From Chrysogorgia sp. JL179-B06 (taxonomy: Eukaryota; Cnidaria; Anthozoa; Scleralcyonacea; Chrysogorgiidae), in contig JAYKKM010000450.1 of NCBI GenBank assembly GCA_035772405.1, positions 4,518,001 to 4,582,000 on the forward strand: DNA of 64,000 nucleotides, in the 5' to 3' direction. Both the position numbers and the translations under genes were made by a program. This document shows, one piece after another, positions 1-11,048 of this stretch. Every line of letters begins with the position of its first letter. The stretch's first letter is position 1. The notes under the pieces are model-generated. The model was not told the origin of the DNA and did no database searches. It saw only the letters and a program-made list of their open reading frames with translations.

Positions 1-94
1 AAAAATTGTGTTAAATATTTTTTCATCTAATCAAAGAACACCACCAAATAACTATATGTTCACTTCATATTGTTGAAGTGAAACTGCTTAATTT

Positions 95-357
95 AGTTTA
101 GTTTAGTTTATTAGATTTATCACTCTTTTAGGTGAACGGAATACCCCAACAGGCTAGAAGCCCAATTGATAGGGGTTCCGAGGGCCTACGATTTAAGGTC
201 GTTATCCGAGAAGACCCGAAAGTCTTACCATTTGCTGATATTATTGCAAAGGCAGCACTTTCTCCTCAATTATTTTTAAGACCTTGAGTGGAGGTCCGAC
301 CCAGGATTTGAACCTTTGTCTCCCAGCTCAGACATGTGTGGTGACCACTAGAGCTTA
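95..357 (-). repeat. SINE family A, tRNA-derived, reverse copy
   Basis: On the minus strand this reads as a tRNA-like head (B-box type GGTTCAAATCC at roughly 303-315, A-box type TGGTCACCAC near 340-350), followed by a body containing TTGAGGAGAAAGTGCTGCC and a tail with AAACTAAACTAAA repeats near 95-110. The same body recurs at 2007-2235, 6115-6270, 8785-9046 and 56573-56765, so it is a dispersed family. The tRNA-related promoter boxes and short length support a pol III SINE. It carries no coding capacity. Confidence 0.75.
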
Positions 358-775
358 TTCTCTCAAATATGACCGTTTTCCAAAGCCGCCATTAATGGTT
401 TGTTGCCATTTGTGAAACGAAACTCCAAGTTAGCAGCCTTGCATTTATTATTTTGTTTGAATATTAAGTGAGTAGACTTATTCGATCTTTGATTTTCTGG
501 AAAAAAATCGCAAGACAATTTTTCATCCCTGCAGTATAGCAGTGATGAGTTCCTATGCATGACTACCGCAGTACAGTTCCTGTCTTGTCATAAGAGATTG
601 TACGCGGCTGGTGACTGCGAAATATGGTAATGCTCCCGTTACTCGAATCATAGGGATCTACAACGGCAACCTATTTTAGCATTTAAATGAAACCACGGTC
701 GATAGACTAGCGTAATTGACATCCAAAGCTTGTTTTATGATCTCCAAAAGGCTTCAATATTTCTAAAAGGATTGT

Positions 776-930
776 AGTGTCTGTGTTTAAGTCAGTCTTA
801 AGGAACAGCTCTCATCACTCCGCGAGTTACCGTCGTCCTAAAGACGTGAAAATGTTCTCAGTGGCGTTGTAAACAGAACGAGGACGGCGTTGAGATTACT
901 TTTGGGAATAAAAATTACTCATTTTATTTT
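776..930. repeat. Dispersed repeat, partner of 20818-20975
   Basis: Shared blocks include AACAGCTCTCA, ACGAGTTA/GCGAGTTACCGT, AAGACGTGAAAAT and a GAATAAAAAT terminus, in the same order at 20818-20975. No open frame or tRNA-like box is visible. It is probably a diverged interspersed element of unknown class. Confidence 0.5.
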
Positions 931-1312
931 GTTTTGCATAAAGATTATGTTGTTTGAACGACGTCCCCGTCCTCATAGCAAACCTACAGATCGTTCTTAT
1001 CAGTCATAGGACGAGTCTCTCATCGACATTTTGCGATCGATTAAACATGACTAATTTAATCTACGCTTGTGTAACAAAACCCTAAAAGGTTGGTATACTA
1101 CTTAACTAGCGAGCAAGAGATGTAACGTTCTTTCGTCAGAGCTATAGTGGAACGCGAAACAGAACACTTTATGCGCAGTACAACTCTTGCAATATAACTT
1201 GACTTCCTTGTCATTCCCTTTTAACATCTGTATAGGTTAAAAACACGCGAGTCAGACGCGCAAACCTCGCGGAGGGGGGCACGGCTGTGATCATACACTC
1301 CTTTCCCAGTGG

Positions 1313-1364
1313 TTACGTCATTGGGAAGTATCTTACGTCATTGGGAAGTATCTTACGTCATTGG
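1313..1364. promoter_or_regulatory. Three 20-bp-spaced CCAAT/CRE-like composite motifs
   Basis: TTACGTCATTGG occurs at 1313-1324, 1333-1344 and 1353-1364, exactly 20 bp apart. On the minus strand each reads CCAATGACGTAA, a CCAAT box (NF-Y type) abutting a CRE/ATF-like TGACGTAA site. The arrangement could be a regulatory cluster or simply a 20-bp minisatellite. No adjacent gene start was recognised, so function is inference. Confidence 0.35.
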
Positions 1365-2006
1365 TACGTTTGTTATAGCAATGCGTAATAGCCCTTTAAG
1401 CGGTTGCTATTAATAGCTCAAAAAGCGGACAAACAAACCAAATTTGACTCACAAATGATTGCAAATGAGCTATTTTCTTTTGTTATGGCCGCAATAATTA
1501 TGGGTAAATGCGGACAAACATCGATACTGACGTCAAAGTGACATTCAGCCGGCCCACTTCTGTGCATGTGTCTATCAATTTATGTGGGTGTAAATTAAGA
1601 TGTATATGAAACGCCGCTTGGAGCTTAATAATGAAAATAGACTATATACACAAGCACCGACCACAATGAGTGATAGAGTGTTGTTCTGCGTAGGCAGTGT
1701 ATAGAGATATAAATATAGAATACACTAAAAGGTTGGTGTACTACTATTTGAGGAAATATTGTGTAGGAGGTCTAACGTTTCGATCGAAGGCCCTTCGTCA
1801 GACTGGAGTGAATTGGAAAGTACATGAATATATATCATAATGCGTTTGAACTGCACGCGAGTTCTATGTAGACTGACTTTTCAGGAAAATAAGACAGTAA
1901 TTCTAGGATTTAGACCAAATCGATAACAAAAGAGACTGAGTGTTGTCTCTCACTGCTGCAGCACTGAAAGGAAATGAAAGGGAGACGACATACCATGCAC
2001 TGATCT

Positions 2007-2300
2007 GTTGTGGTCTAGTGGTTACCACACATGTCTATGAGCTGGGAGACACAGGTTCAAATCCTTGGTTGGACCACCACTCAGGGTCTTAAAAAATAAT
2101 TGAGGAGAAAGTGCTGCCTTTGCAACAATACCAACAAATGGTACGACTTTCGAGTCTTCTCGGAAAACGATCTTAAATCGTAGGCCCTCGAATCCCTATC
2201 AGTTGGGTTTTCCGTTCACCTAAGAGTGATAAACTGAATAGTCGAACGCTTAAAACACGAGCCTCTGGCTCGGATAAATAGGGTAACCTTATCCTGCGTG
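2007..2300 (+). repeat. SINE family A, forward copy
   Basis: A clear tRNA-like head starts at 2007 (GTGGTCTAGTGGTTACCAC, A box) with B box GGTTCAAATCC at about 2054-2064. The body contains AATTGAGGAGAAAGTGCTGC and TCGTAGGCCCTCG, ending with CTCGGATAAATAGGGTAACC near 2268-2287. It is the most complete copy in the window and defines the family layout: tRNA head, conserved core, short tail. Confidence 0.75.
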
Positions 2301-2497
2301 ATCAACTCAAAATAAATCATAAAAAAATCATAAATCATAAAATCTATGGCCTTGTTATATAATGCCTATTTTTCAAACCCCATTTCTCATTATTTATAAA
2401 GATTCTATATACGAGGTAAATAGTTGAACACTGAAATATTTTTTGATTTGATCTTTCCTTCGATACTTAATACAGATTTCTGTTTTTAAAATTCTAG

Positions 2498-2889
2498 ACG
2501 TCAACCCATGCAGGTCAAACTCTTCAAAAAGGACAAGGATAACTTTATTTACCCACGGTAGGTCTTTCAAGATAAAATAGGAATTACAAGAATATACTAT
2601 ACTAATTATAAATTGAAGTTACAAAGTTAAATAAAAATATTAAAAATTAAAAAAAAAAAAAAAATACCTGCTTTACAAAGACGCCGTGCAATATGAGAAT
2701 TAGTCACTCTGAAAAATGTGGGAACTTATTTGGGTCTTAAAGTTTGTCAGTGAAGGAGCTTGTCTTAGACTACTCTTCAATGCCAACAAATACAAGAAAC
2801 GCGGCAGACACCTTCTTACAACATTATTTCAACAAGTTTCGAAGCTGTACGATCAGACAGAACTGAGCAAACAATCCAAGCAGCACTAA
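2498..2889 (+). CDS. Last two exons of an unrecognised gene (partial)
   Basis: Two exon-like blocks join in frame. Exon 2498-2557 follows an AG acceptor (TTCTAG) and ends at a GTAGG donor; exon 2769-2889 follows CTTAG and ends with TAA. Both junctions keep phase 2. The joined peptide begins RQPMQVKLFKKDKDNFIYPR and continues as a lysine-rich tail of 40 residues ending KQSKQH, about 60 residues in all. It is very basic, with no obvious domain. The basic K/R pattern is faintly like a doublecortin-type segment, but this is not a firm match. No upstream exon was found in 1-2497, so the gene would have to start outside the window or behind repeats. It could be a chance pair of splice-like sites. 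Confidence 0.35.
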
Positions 2890-3020
2890 ATATAGAGAAC
2901 GCTAGAACTTGCAGGCTAATAGCCTTGTGAATTGAATTTAATATGATAAGCAGTAAACCAAATGAATGAATGCATACAACACGAAACCGTGAAATATTCT
3001 TCATTACTTATAAGTCCTTA

Positions 3021-3544
3021 GGACCGGTCATTATTTATGGTCGGGATTGGGGGCCGAAGAGAAATAAATTTGGTGCTGAAAAACAATTTTATCCAACCAA
3101 ATTAAGATCAGAAATTCAACTGTCCCAATCATTTATGGTTAAAGAAAGTCTTTTACCCAACCCAAGAAGGAAAAAGTTAGATAAAGCCCAATTCCCAGCA
3201 TATCGTCGATACAAGTTTTAATAACAAACCCAAATAGATATACAGACAGATCCTACTGTAACTTTCAGATTATTATCTCCCTATACAGAGCAGGAATCCA
3301 AGGAAAACAAGGAGAGGAATACAATAACAAAAGCTAATGTGCAATGATGACTAAGGAAAACTGATGATGAGATTCCAATTTTAAATGATGAACTCTTAAT
3401 TCTTTTATGTAAATCGTCATGAAAATTTTGCTACCGAACCCTTCAGAGAAGTGATTTTTACCCAACCATTTATGTCTTAGAATTTTCAGTTACCCAACCA
3501 TTTTCTCTTCGGCCCCCACCCCAGCCATAAATAATCACCAGTCC
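3021..3544. mobile_element. Non-autonomous TIR element (MITE), full copy
   Basis: The ends are imperfect inverted repeats: left GGACCGGTCATTATTTATGG, right (reverse strand) GGACTGGTGATTATTTATGG, both continuing into GGGGGCCGAAGAGAAA. The element is flanked by CTTA on both sides (3017-3020 and 3545-3548), a likely target duplication. Subterminal motifs of the type TTACCCAACC occur several times. An internal frame of 83 codons at 2970-3221 is shared with the second copy at 12236-12730, and it runs through the left inverted repeat. The superfamily is undetermined. Confidence 0.65.
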
Positions 3545-3859
3545 CTTATTAGTTTTTAGATCCGGCTGACTCATGTTAAAAATAGAAATTATATCAATTT
3601 TCCTATAAATAGTTTTTGTTCTACAAATATAAACAGTGGCTTGCCAATAATTAATATTTTTTATCAAAACACTCCCACCTTTTTTCGGCTACTTATTAGA
3701 ATGTGCACCTATATATAAACCAAATTATATATTATTTAAAATATTCTATATTATTTCAATTTCTATATTATTATAAAACACTGTATGCGAGGCAAATATA
3801 GACGATACGTGGATCGTCAAAAAAAAAATTCAGAAAAATTATTGAGTCAGAAAAATTAT

Positions 3860-4250
3860 AGGAATCAAAACTGTAACCTTCTGATTGCCAGTGAGACGCT
3901 CTAACCATTGAGCTACCGAGACTCAGATGGAGAGCGAAGGTTACAATGAGTGTATTGGTTCGATTGATATATGTACTGCCTATGCGGCAGTCACTATATA
4001 TCGGTAATGATTGGATGCGTTAATATATACACTGCTGTAGTGAATGTGAGAGAGCTTGGAGTAGACAGACGATACGTGATACATATGAGTCTCGTTGGAT
4101 CAATGGTTAGAGCGTTTTACCGGCAATCAGAAGGTTACAGGTTCGATTCCTGTACGTCACTCAGGATATGAGTTTGACGATCGTCCACGTATCGTCTGTC
4201 TACTCCAAGCTCTCCCACATTCACTACAACATTGTATATATTAACGCAAT
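3860..4250. repeat. SINE family B, paired inverted copies with tRNA-like units
   Basis: Two tRNA-like units face each other. One is on the minus strand at about 3868-3925 (A box TAGCTCAATGG on that strand); one is on the plus strand at about 4088-4164 (TTGGATCAATGGTTAGAGC, B box GGTTCGATTCC). The plus unit is bracketed by inverted arms at 4016-4077 and 4188-4248 sharing GTAGACAGACGATACGT. Related loci are at 6900-7320, 20690-20810 and 26600-27040. The family is repetitive and tRNA-derived; these are not likely to be functional tRNA genes. Confidence 0.65.
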
Positions 4251-4372
4251 CTTAAAAATGTTATTCACTTCAACATTAAGGGCATTTTCATCATCGCTCT
4301 GACACTTTCTGTTCTAATAGTATAGACTTTGAAAAAACGGCTTGTTTCATCTAACAGTTTGTGTTGTTTTAG

Positions 4373-4886
4373 TTAATGGCAACTGCTGTTTGGGCAATAC
4401 TTGCTGTTATGCTTGATAGGGCTTGGATGGTAAGTGTTCAACATGTGTTTCTCAGTTTATAATGATAGTTTAATCATCACCATATTGCAGTTTTATGACT
4501 GAATTACAGTGGAGGGTCAACATAACAACTCAATAATTATACGTATTTACAAAAGTAGATACATGTGATGTGAACTAATATTATTACAATATGTACTCAC
4601 TATACTACTGATATTTGACAGTTAAAAAATCATTCAGTTCTTCCACTGTATGCAGGATAACGACTATTGCCTTCACCTGAACGCAAGCTATAACCGTGTT
4701 GTACTACATTATCATGTACCAGATATACTTAAGCGGATCAATCAGCGAACAGACTTGAGGGGGAAGGAGAAATGGCAGGTCCATTGGCAACAAACTTATT
4801 TTAGAAAACAAGCTGCTCAAAATGTCGCAGTCGAGGTTGCTGTAGTACTTTTGGCTTCAAAAACGGTAAAGAAACTGAAAAAATAG
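4373..4886 (+). CDS. Last two exons of an unrecognised, probably membrane-associated protein (partial)
   Basis: Exon 4373-4429 (57 nt) is preceded by a pyrimidine-rich acceptor TTGTTTTAG and followed by GTAAGT. Exon 4656-4886 follows ATGCAG and ends in TAG. The junction is phase 0 on both sides. The first exon encodes a hydrophobic stretch, LMATAVWAILAVMLDRAWM, likely a membrane helix. The second encodes 76 residues beginning DNDYCLHLNASYNR, with a WQVHWQQTYFRKQAAQN segment, a hydrophobic VAVEVAVVLLA patch and a lysine-rich end. I do not recognise the family. Upstream exons were not found; the preceding 1.3 kb is filled with repeats. Good splice signals and open frame make a real 3' gene end plausible. 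Confidence 0.45.
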
Positions 4887-5164
4887 AAATTTGAGCAGCC
4901 GTTCCATTACACAAAGTGAATACACTGTAATAAATTATCTGTTGATATTAAAACGCTGTTGGAAACTACCATCTCTGACGTCACTTCATGTGCTCGATTT
5001 TTGAAAAAGCATGTAAACAAGGCTTATCGTACGATTGCTTTCCGATTTACTCCGATCATCTTCGCCGAACTTAGAAACTCCTATCACTGAACTGTGTATG
5101 ACTGGAACGTAACCTCATTCCCAGGGTCTTCTACTGTAACGCCAAACATGGCCGTCATAGAGAC

Positions 5165-5265
5165 ATTTTCGATGTCAGTTTCAGGCCCTACGCGGTCAAC
5201 TTCGGTTTCGGGCCATACGCGGTCAAGTTGAACATCGGTTTCAGGCCCTACGCGGTCAACTTGGG
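5165..5265. repeat. Short tandem repeat, ~33 bp units
   Basis: About three diverged units share GGCCCTACGCGGTCAACTT. They create an artificial minus-strand frame with VGPETD-like repeats at 5084-5272. The composition and length argue against coding. Confidence 0.6.
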
Positions 5266-6114
5266 GGTCCAAAAAAATATTATAAATTCGTAATCGTAAA
5301 TCCTAAATCGTGGGCGCAAGTTTCATGTTCTTATTTCCCATTGGTGGATCGCCCAATGTCTCGTTCGCGCTCAAAACATTCCCCAGCTGCGTGTCCCTGA
5401 TGACTGATGGTTTGGGGCAGTGCTTCGTCGAGTTATGTGGCTTGAGAAGCTAGGAGAGCACTTGAAAAGCTAGAGTGGCAAGCTAGAGTGGCAAGCTAGA
5501 GTGGCAAGCTAGAGGGGCCTCCTAGAGAGCTCTCTCAATTTCGCACGTGCTGTATGCATAACTCGATCTCACTCTCTAGTTATGTCAGGTACAAGTAGCT
5601 CAATCGTTAACGCATCTCACTGAAGTTCTGGGTTCCGGATTTTGTCCGTATCGCAGTTCAGATCGTGTGAACATCTTCAATGAACACCTTCAAGTCTGAA
5701 CTATGAAAACATTATATTATACGGCAACCGCGAACACACTTTTAAAACCTGTTGAGTTGAACGTGTTGTGCTGCGTAGGCAGTGTAGAAATACAAATCAA
5801 ATATCTAAAAAGGTTGGTGTACTGCCGAAATAGCGTGTAAGTTGTCTAACGTTTCGAGCGAAGGCCCTTCGTCAGAGAGTGAAACCGTCTGTGTAAAATG
5901 TCACCTGTGTCGTCCCCTGACTAGTCTTCTTGTTAAAATGTGCTGTTAGTTTATTTTGTAACTTAGGGACCCAGTAACGAGCGATAAGCTCTGTTGGGTA
6001 TCCCTGCTACTCAGTGTGGCAAAGCTTGTAAATAAATAAACTAAACAAACAGGAGCTATTTACAATCGATCACGTAGGATAAGGTTGTCCTATTTATCCG
6101 AGTCATGTTTTAAG

Positions 6115-6270
6115 CGCTCGACTATTCAGTTTATCACTCTTAGGTGAACGGAAAACCAAACTGATAGCCAGGGATTCCGAGGGCCTACGATTTTATAAGG
6201 TTGTTTTTCAGAGAAGACCCGAAAGTCTTCCATTTGCTGGTGTTATTGCAAAGGCAGCACCTGTCAATTA
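6115..6270 (-). repeat. SINE family A, truncated reverse copy
   Basis: It contains the family core (CGAGGGCCTACGATTTTATAAGG and GCAAAGGCAGCAC) but lacks the tRNA-like head. The flanking TAGGATAAGGTTGTCCTATTTATCCG near 6076-6101 matches the tail end of the forward copy at 2268-2295. Confidence 0.6.
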
Positions 6271-6899
6271 TTAGAATCGGATGAAACAAAACGAGAAATC
6301 GGATAGGAAAGTCGGATAATATGAAGTTGAACAGACCGTTAGTCTGTATTTTATTTCCATTTCACTGTGTGACGAAGGCCCTTCTCTCAAAGCATTAGAC
6401 CTACTATATACATTATTTAATATGTGTTTATTATCGTGTTTCTACACGGTCGGTTAGTGTTAAACACGTGTTACATACAAATCTAGGATTGAAATTATCG
6501 ACAAATGTAAACATTTTCAAGCTTTCATTTCAATCTACATTCAATCCAATATAATTTTCATTTTTCTCCCGCCGAATAAGTTCTCGTTCGCATGGACGTG
6601 TAAAATCCGTAAAATATAATTTCGAATTGATACTGTTTGTAGTGTTTACCCCTGTGGTTTAATTGTTCGAAGAGATTAGCGAAGCACGTGGTAATATGGT
6701 AATCAAGTCGCGCGTGGAATCAAAGGTGTTTGTTTGAAGAGGTAAAGTTACGGGTGGTCTGCAAGTGTCGGCGAGATAAACAAAGACGTTCTAAGTGCGA
6801 CACGTGGACATTGTTATGACGAGAAACGCGCGAATTCTGGATTGCTTCCACGGTGTGAAATGGTTGAACTGAAATGGGCACAGTGAGATATGGCTCTTA

Positions 6900-7320
6900 G
6901 GGTAAGACTGTGACCGCACAGAATAATATTAAACGTCTCTATACCTAGTTGATATTGTGAATATGCGTCTCCGGCAATCAGAAGACCACAGGTTCGATCC
7001 CTGGAATATTTTCTGATGTTATGAGCTTGACGATCGTCCATGTATCGTCTGTCTACTCCAAGCTCTTCCACATTCACTACAGCAACACACCCAAGCATTA
7101 CTGATATACAGTGTCAGTAACTGCCGCATAGACAGTACATATATATCAATCGAACCTTCGCTCTCCATTCAAGTCTCGGTAGCTCAATTGTTAGCACGTC
7201 TCATCGGCAATCAGAAGGTTACAAGTTCGATCGCTGTCCGGGACTCTGAAATCTTTTCTGAGGATTCGAGCTCGATCACAATCGTCCATCGGTATCGTGT
7301 CTCTATACCTTAATGAATAT
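6900..7320. repeat. SINE family B cluster
   Basis: A tRNA-like unit at about 7168-7250 (TCTCGGTAGCTCAATTGTTAG and GTTCGATCGCTGTCC) and a partial unit at 6958-7005 (CAGGTTCGATCCCTGG) are accompanied by the family arm CGTCTGTCTACTCCAAGCTC at 7046-7065. Arrangement and motifs match 3860-4250 and 26600-27040. Confidence 0.6.
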
Positions 7321-7897
7321 TGTACACATGTGACTTGTATATATTGCCTGTAAACAAACATCGCCTATCTTACAGATAAATTATGAGAACTCATTGTAAA
7401 CTATGCTATAAGAGTCAATGAAACTCACTGGAAACACTGTGGGGCAGCTCATATCATATGATTTTCCCAAACTGTCTGATATTATGCTAACGACCCCACA
7501 ACTGAGGATTTGAATCAGTCGCTCGCGTTCTATCATATATTCCTTTCGTTATGAATCGATCATGCCACAACTCTCGCTACCAAGCGATATTTCTCACCAA
7601 TAAAACCTCGTCTATTTAGGAAGATTACCATGGATAACTATATACAGGTTTCAATGTACAAACAGAGATGAAGATTAGGCGGGATTACTGGCGCGGTGTG
7701 GTTACACGCGCGTGCCCAATAGGTGATATTTACTAAGTGAGAGCCATGTGGAAAAACAATAGGTTGAACAATTAGCTGCTTTTACAAATAAAAGACATTA
7801 AGAACGGCAAGACATCAGTCTATTCTTTATATCAGGCGAGAGTAGGAGTCAGGACGACAGTGCTCAGTAAAGACTAAATACGTGATTTTGGAATACC

Positions 7898-7978
7898 ATG
7901 GCGTTGGTACAGAGAAATGTGTACGGTCATTCAGGTGTTACTAAACAGATCAAGGTACATACGAAGGGATATTTATTA

Positions 7979-8009
<31 letters not shown>

Positions 8010-10829
8010 TCGAAATGTTATGGATGGTTTAATGCGATGGATTATAGGCAAAGGGCTGCACGATTGCTGCTCGATGGTGAACTCTTGCATTAGCCTTTGC
8101 TTGAATCGTTCGTTTTCAATTTATATTTTAACACTATAGCTATGCAGTAAAACACTTTTATAACAACATCTATACATTTCCCTCTCAAACGGAGGTCCTT
8201 CTCTCGAAAAGTACACCAATCTTCTAGAGTTTTTAATTTGTATTTCTACACTACTTACCTATATACCTACGTAGTACACAACATTTTTATATATTTATGG
8301 TTTACTCCGATGGTTAGTATCGAACACGTGTCTTGTATATAAATTTGAAGGATTGAAATTATCTACAAATGTAAACATTTTCTACATTGCATATCAAGAG
8401 CATCGCGGAAGCACTTCAAAAGTGCGGGGGCACCGGGGGGAAGACACCTGATATTTCGGGACCATTATTACAGTGGATTCTGTAATAAGATTCTGTAATA
8501 ATGTTCTGTATTTATTAGTTCTGTATGGTAGTTAAAAGACGTTATTATGTCACTCCACAATTATCAGTAATCTGTTGCTCGACAATGTTATTGCTTTTAC
8601 CAAAAGGATACTTTCTTCCCAGCAAACGAGCACTTCCATCCTACAAATATAACCCTAAGCCTAATATATTAATCCTAATTAATAACTAATTAATATTAAT
8701 ACTATAATATTAGTGATATTGAGTCCATATGACGCTTCCCATTTTGAAAAAGGGGATGGGCTTCCGGGGCCCCTTCATTGATAGTTTAGTTTATTGATTT
8801 ATCACTCTTTGGTGAACGGAATACCCCAACAGGCTAGAAGCCCAATTATAGGGGTTCCGAGGGCCTACGATTTAAGGTCGTTATCCGAGAAGACCTGAAA
8901 GTCTAAGCACTTGCTGGTATTATTGCAAAGGCAGCACTTTCTCCTCAATTATTTTTAAGACCCTACGTGGAGGTCCGATCAAGGATTTGCACCTGTGTCT
9001 CCCAGCTTATAGACATGTGTGGTAACCACTAGACCACAACAGCTGGTATCACTTTTACCAGTCATAACCTGAAATTATACTTCACATTCTCCTCACAGCG
9101 CTGGTATAATTCAAATTATATTATCAGCAAGATATATGACAAGAAAATTAACATTTCATAAACTTTTGTCATCGATAATGATTAAAAAATACAAGAGGTA
9201 TTAACTCTTTCCCTACGGGCGCAGTTAAAATGGGTCATTGATGACCCGCAAAGTCGTCAATCGAAAAACACGGCACACGGTAACGCAATATTAAAAATTG
9301 AAATTCGACAAGCGCCAGGAACATAAAATCCACGCACACGCCAAGTTTGATTTGATTTCATAAACAACTCTGCGATTGGTGGCATTTTGAGTTTTCAAGA
9401 TGCTACGCGGGCGTGCAAGATGGCCTTTTCTGGAAAAATGTAAATTTTTCAACCTGATTTATGATAATTAATGCTAATTTATATTAACATAATGTGTTTT
9501 GTTCGGGAAATTTAAAAGAACAAGTAAAAGCCGGTTTATTGGGCTTCCAGAAAATGTATAGCTTTCGCAACAGTTATGGTTATTTCAAGAGATATCAATA
9601 GAACAACGTGGTCGTTCAATTTTTGATGTTTTTCAGCCGTAGGGAAAGAGTTAAGAAATCTGAAAAAGTAAAAGCGTGGTATATCGTATCAAAATATCAA
9701 TTAAAACAAAATACTAATACGCCTCACGTTTTTTTTAAAGGCAAAGAAATGTCAACTGGAACGCAGACGAAGACAGCGTATTAATGAAAAACTAGAGAAA
9801 CTGAAGATTATTGTTATGAAACAACTTGGAAATGATGTAAGTTCATTGAACCTTCGCTAAGACCTGCAGTGTGTACTTAACACTGATCTCATAAATAGGA
9901 CTGGATTGAGCGTTCTATTGTATCTGAAGCTTGCATATTTGCATAATGTAAATTGACGAGAGATCATTAGAAGCTCCCTCAACATTATACCCTCAAAATT
10001 TACCTGAGTGGAGAAATCGTGTTTCCAATAAATCCAGAAAACTAATTTGCATAAAATCTGCCTCTTATCATAAACGCAATTTCTCTAGATATACAAATGC
10101 TACAAGTGTGAAACGTTTCAATAATCAAGACCACCGCTAGAGCTATACAATGAACCAAAATAAAGCTCAGATCTGCATTACAAAACCTTTTATGAGGAAA
10201 AATGCAATTTCTCGTGATTTAGACTATCAAGCCACCTTAACGTGATTTACTTTGATTTCAAAGTACCCAAGAAAGTACAATTTCTCTAATTTTCTTTCAA
10301 TTTCAAAAGTGTCTATATATTTACCTTATCTTATCTCCCTGTACAGATCGGATTTTATCCGCCCATGGAGAAAGCTGATATTTTAGAGCTTGCTATACGA
10401 TGCCTTGAAGGCAAAGAAAACGACGAAGAAAGTGAGCGAGCATCTCCAGATAAAGAAAACAAGAAACCAATTCAACGAAGCCTACTTAAGCAACTCAATG
10501 CGAACACGCAGTCGCCAAAAACAGAAATCGATGTGACTCCGATTAGAGCGAAAGGAACATCATCATCAACAACAAGAGTAATGCATAGCCCTGTATCACA
10601 TTACCAAACAGTTGAGAACATTCAGAAGAAGACGACATCGATGGACCACCAATCTGCAACACGTGAAGCGCTCAAGCCATTGTTAAATCATCCCATCAAC
10701 TCGATCAGAAGATGTGGCGCCGGACAGATCCCTCGGCTGCAGCTGAAGACGTCACATCATTCGTCGTGTACATCACCACTAACGAACACTTCTCCACTTC
10801 AAGCAATATGGCGACCATGGACCCAATAA
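7898..10829 (+). CDS. Hairy/Enhancer-of-split-like bHLH protein with non-terminal WRPW (HES-like gene 1)
   Basis: Three exons, all phase 0: 7898-7954 (57 nt), 9741-9836 (96 nt), 10347-10829 (483 nt, TAA), giving 211 residues. Exon 1 begins at ATG 7898 and ends QIK|GTACAT. Exon 2 encodes AKKCQLERRRRQRINEKL, the basic region and helix 1. Exon 3 begins IGFYPPMEKADILELA, the loop and helix 2 typical of HES repressors. The C-terminus is ...IWRPWTQ: the Groucho-binding tetrapeptide WRPW is present but followed by two residues, whereas in the family it is normally terminal. The basic-region proline characteristic of HES proteins is replaced by cysteine (KKC instead of KKP), and no Orange domain is evident after helix 2. 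The middle is Ser/Thr/Gln-rich. Family knowledge predicts a nuclear transcriptional repressor; altered DNA preference is inference. Exon lengths match HES-like gene 2, indicating duplication. Exon 1 is the least certain part. Confidence 0.8.
8785..9046 (-). repeat. SINE family A, reverse copy in intron 1 of HES-like gene 1
   Basis: Nearly the same sequence as 95-357, including GGGGTTCCGAGGGCCTACGA and the reverse tRNA-like head ending TAGACCACAAC at 9031-9041. It lies within the 7955-9740 intron on the opposite strand to the gene. Confidence 0.75.
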
Positions 10830-11042
10830 ACCTCGCAATAAACAACGAGAGTTTCGGAGAAATACTGGAGTAATAATTAGTGTGCAACGCAGTGGTTAAT
10901 TGCGACATTTTTATTACTGCTTTCGCTAAAGCTAGGGGAAGTGTATATAGTCATTGTAAATATATACTGTAATAGCTATGCAGTTTTGAATCATGAATGT
11001 TGCTTTTTCTTGTATATATAGTATGAAATGAATTTAGTTTTA

Positions 11043-11048
11043 AATAAA
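11043..11048 (+). terminator. Candidate polyadenylation signal of HES-like gene 1
   Basis: AATAAA lies 214 bases after the HES-like gene 1 stop codon in an AT-rich context. It is the first canonical hexamer I see downstream. The actual cleavage site is not visible. Confidence 0.45.

Larger units (their letters stand above)
358..1990. other. Intergenic stretch without a recognised gene
   Basis: Only short, low-credibility reading frames are present. It contains a repeat at about 776-930 that resembles 20818-20975, and two short repeats (1080-1145 and 1735-1810) carrying the dispersed motif AACGTTTCGATCGAAGGCCC. It also holds three regularly spaced CCAAT/CRE-like motifs at 1313-1364, listed separately. 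I see no supportable exon. Confidence 0.5.
4887..7897. other. Intergenic, repeat-bearing stretch
   Basis: No credible gene is visible. It holds a ~33-bp tandem repeat at 5165-5265, a short 13-bp repeat at 5465-5515 (AAGCTAGAGTGGC units), a dispersed motif at 5800-5885, a partial reverse SINE A at 6115-6270, and a SINE B cluster at 6900-7320. The small frames in this region fall inside these repeats. Confidence 0.5.
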
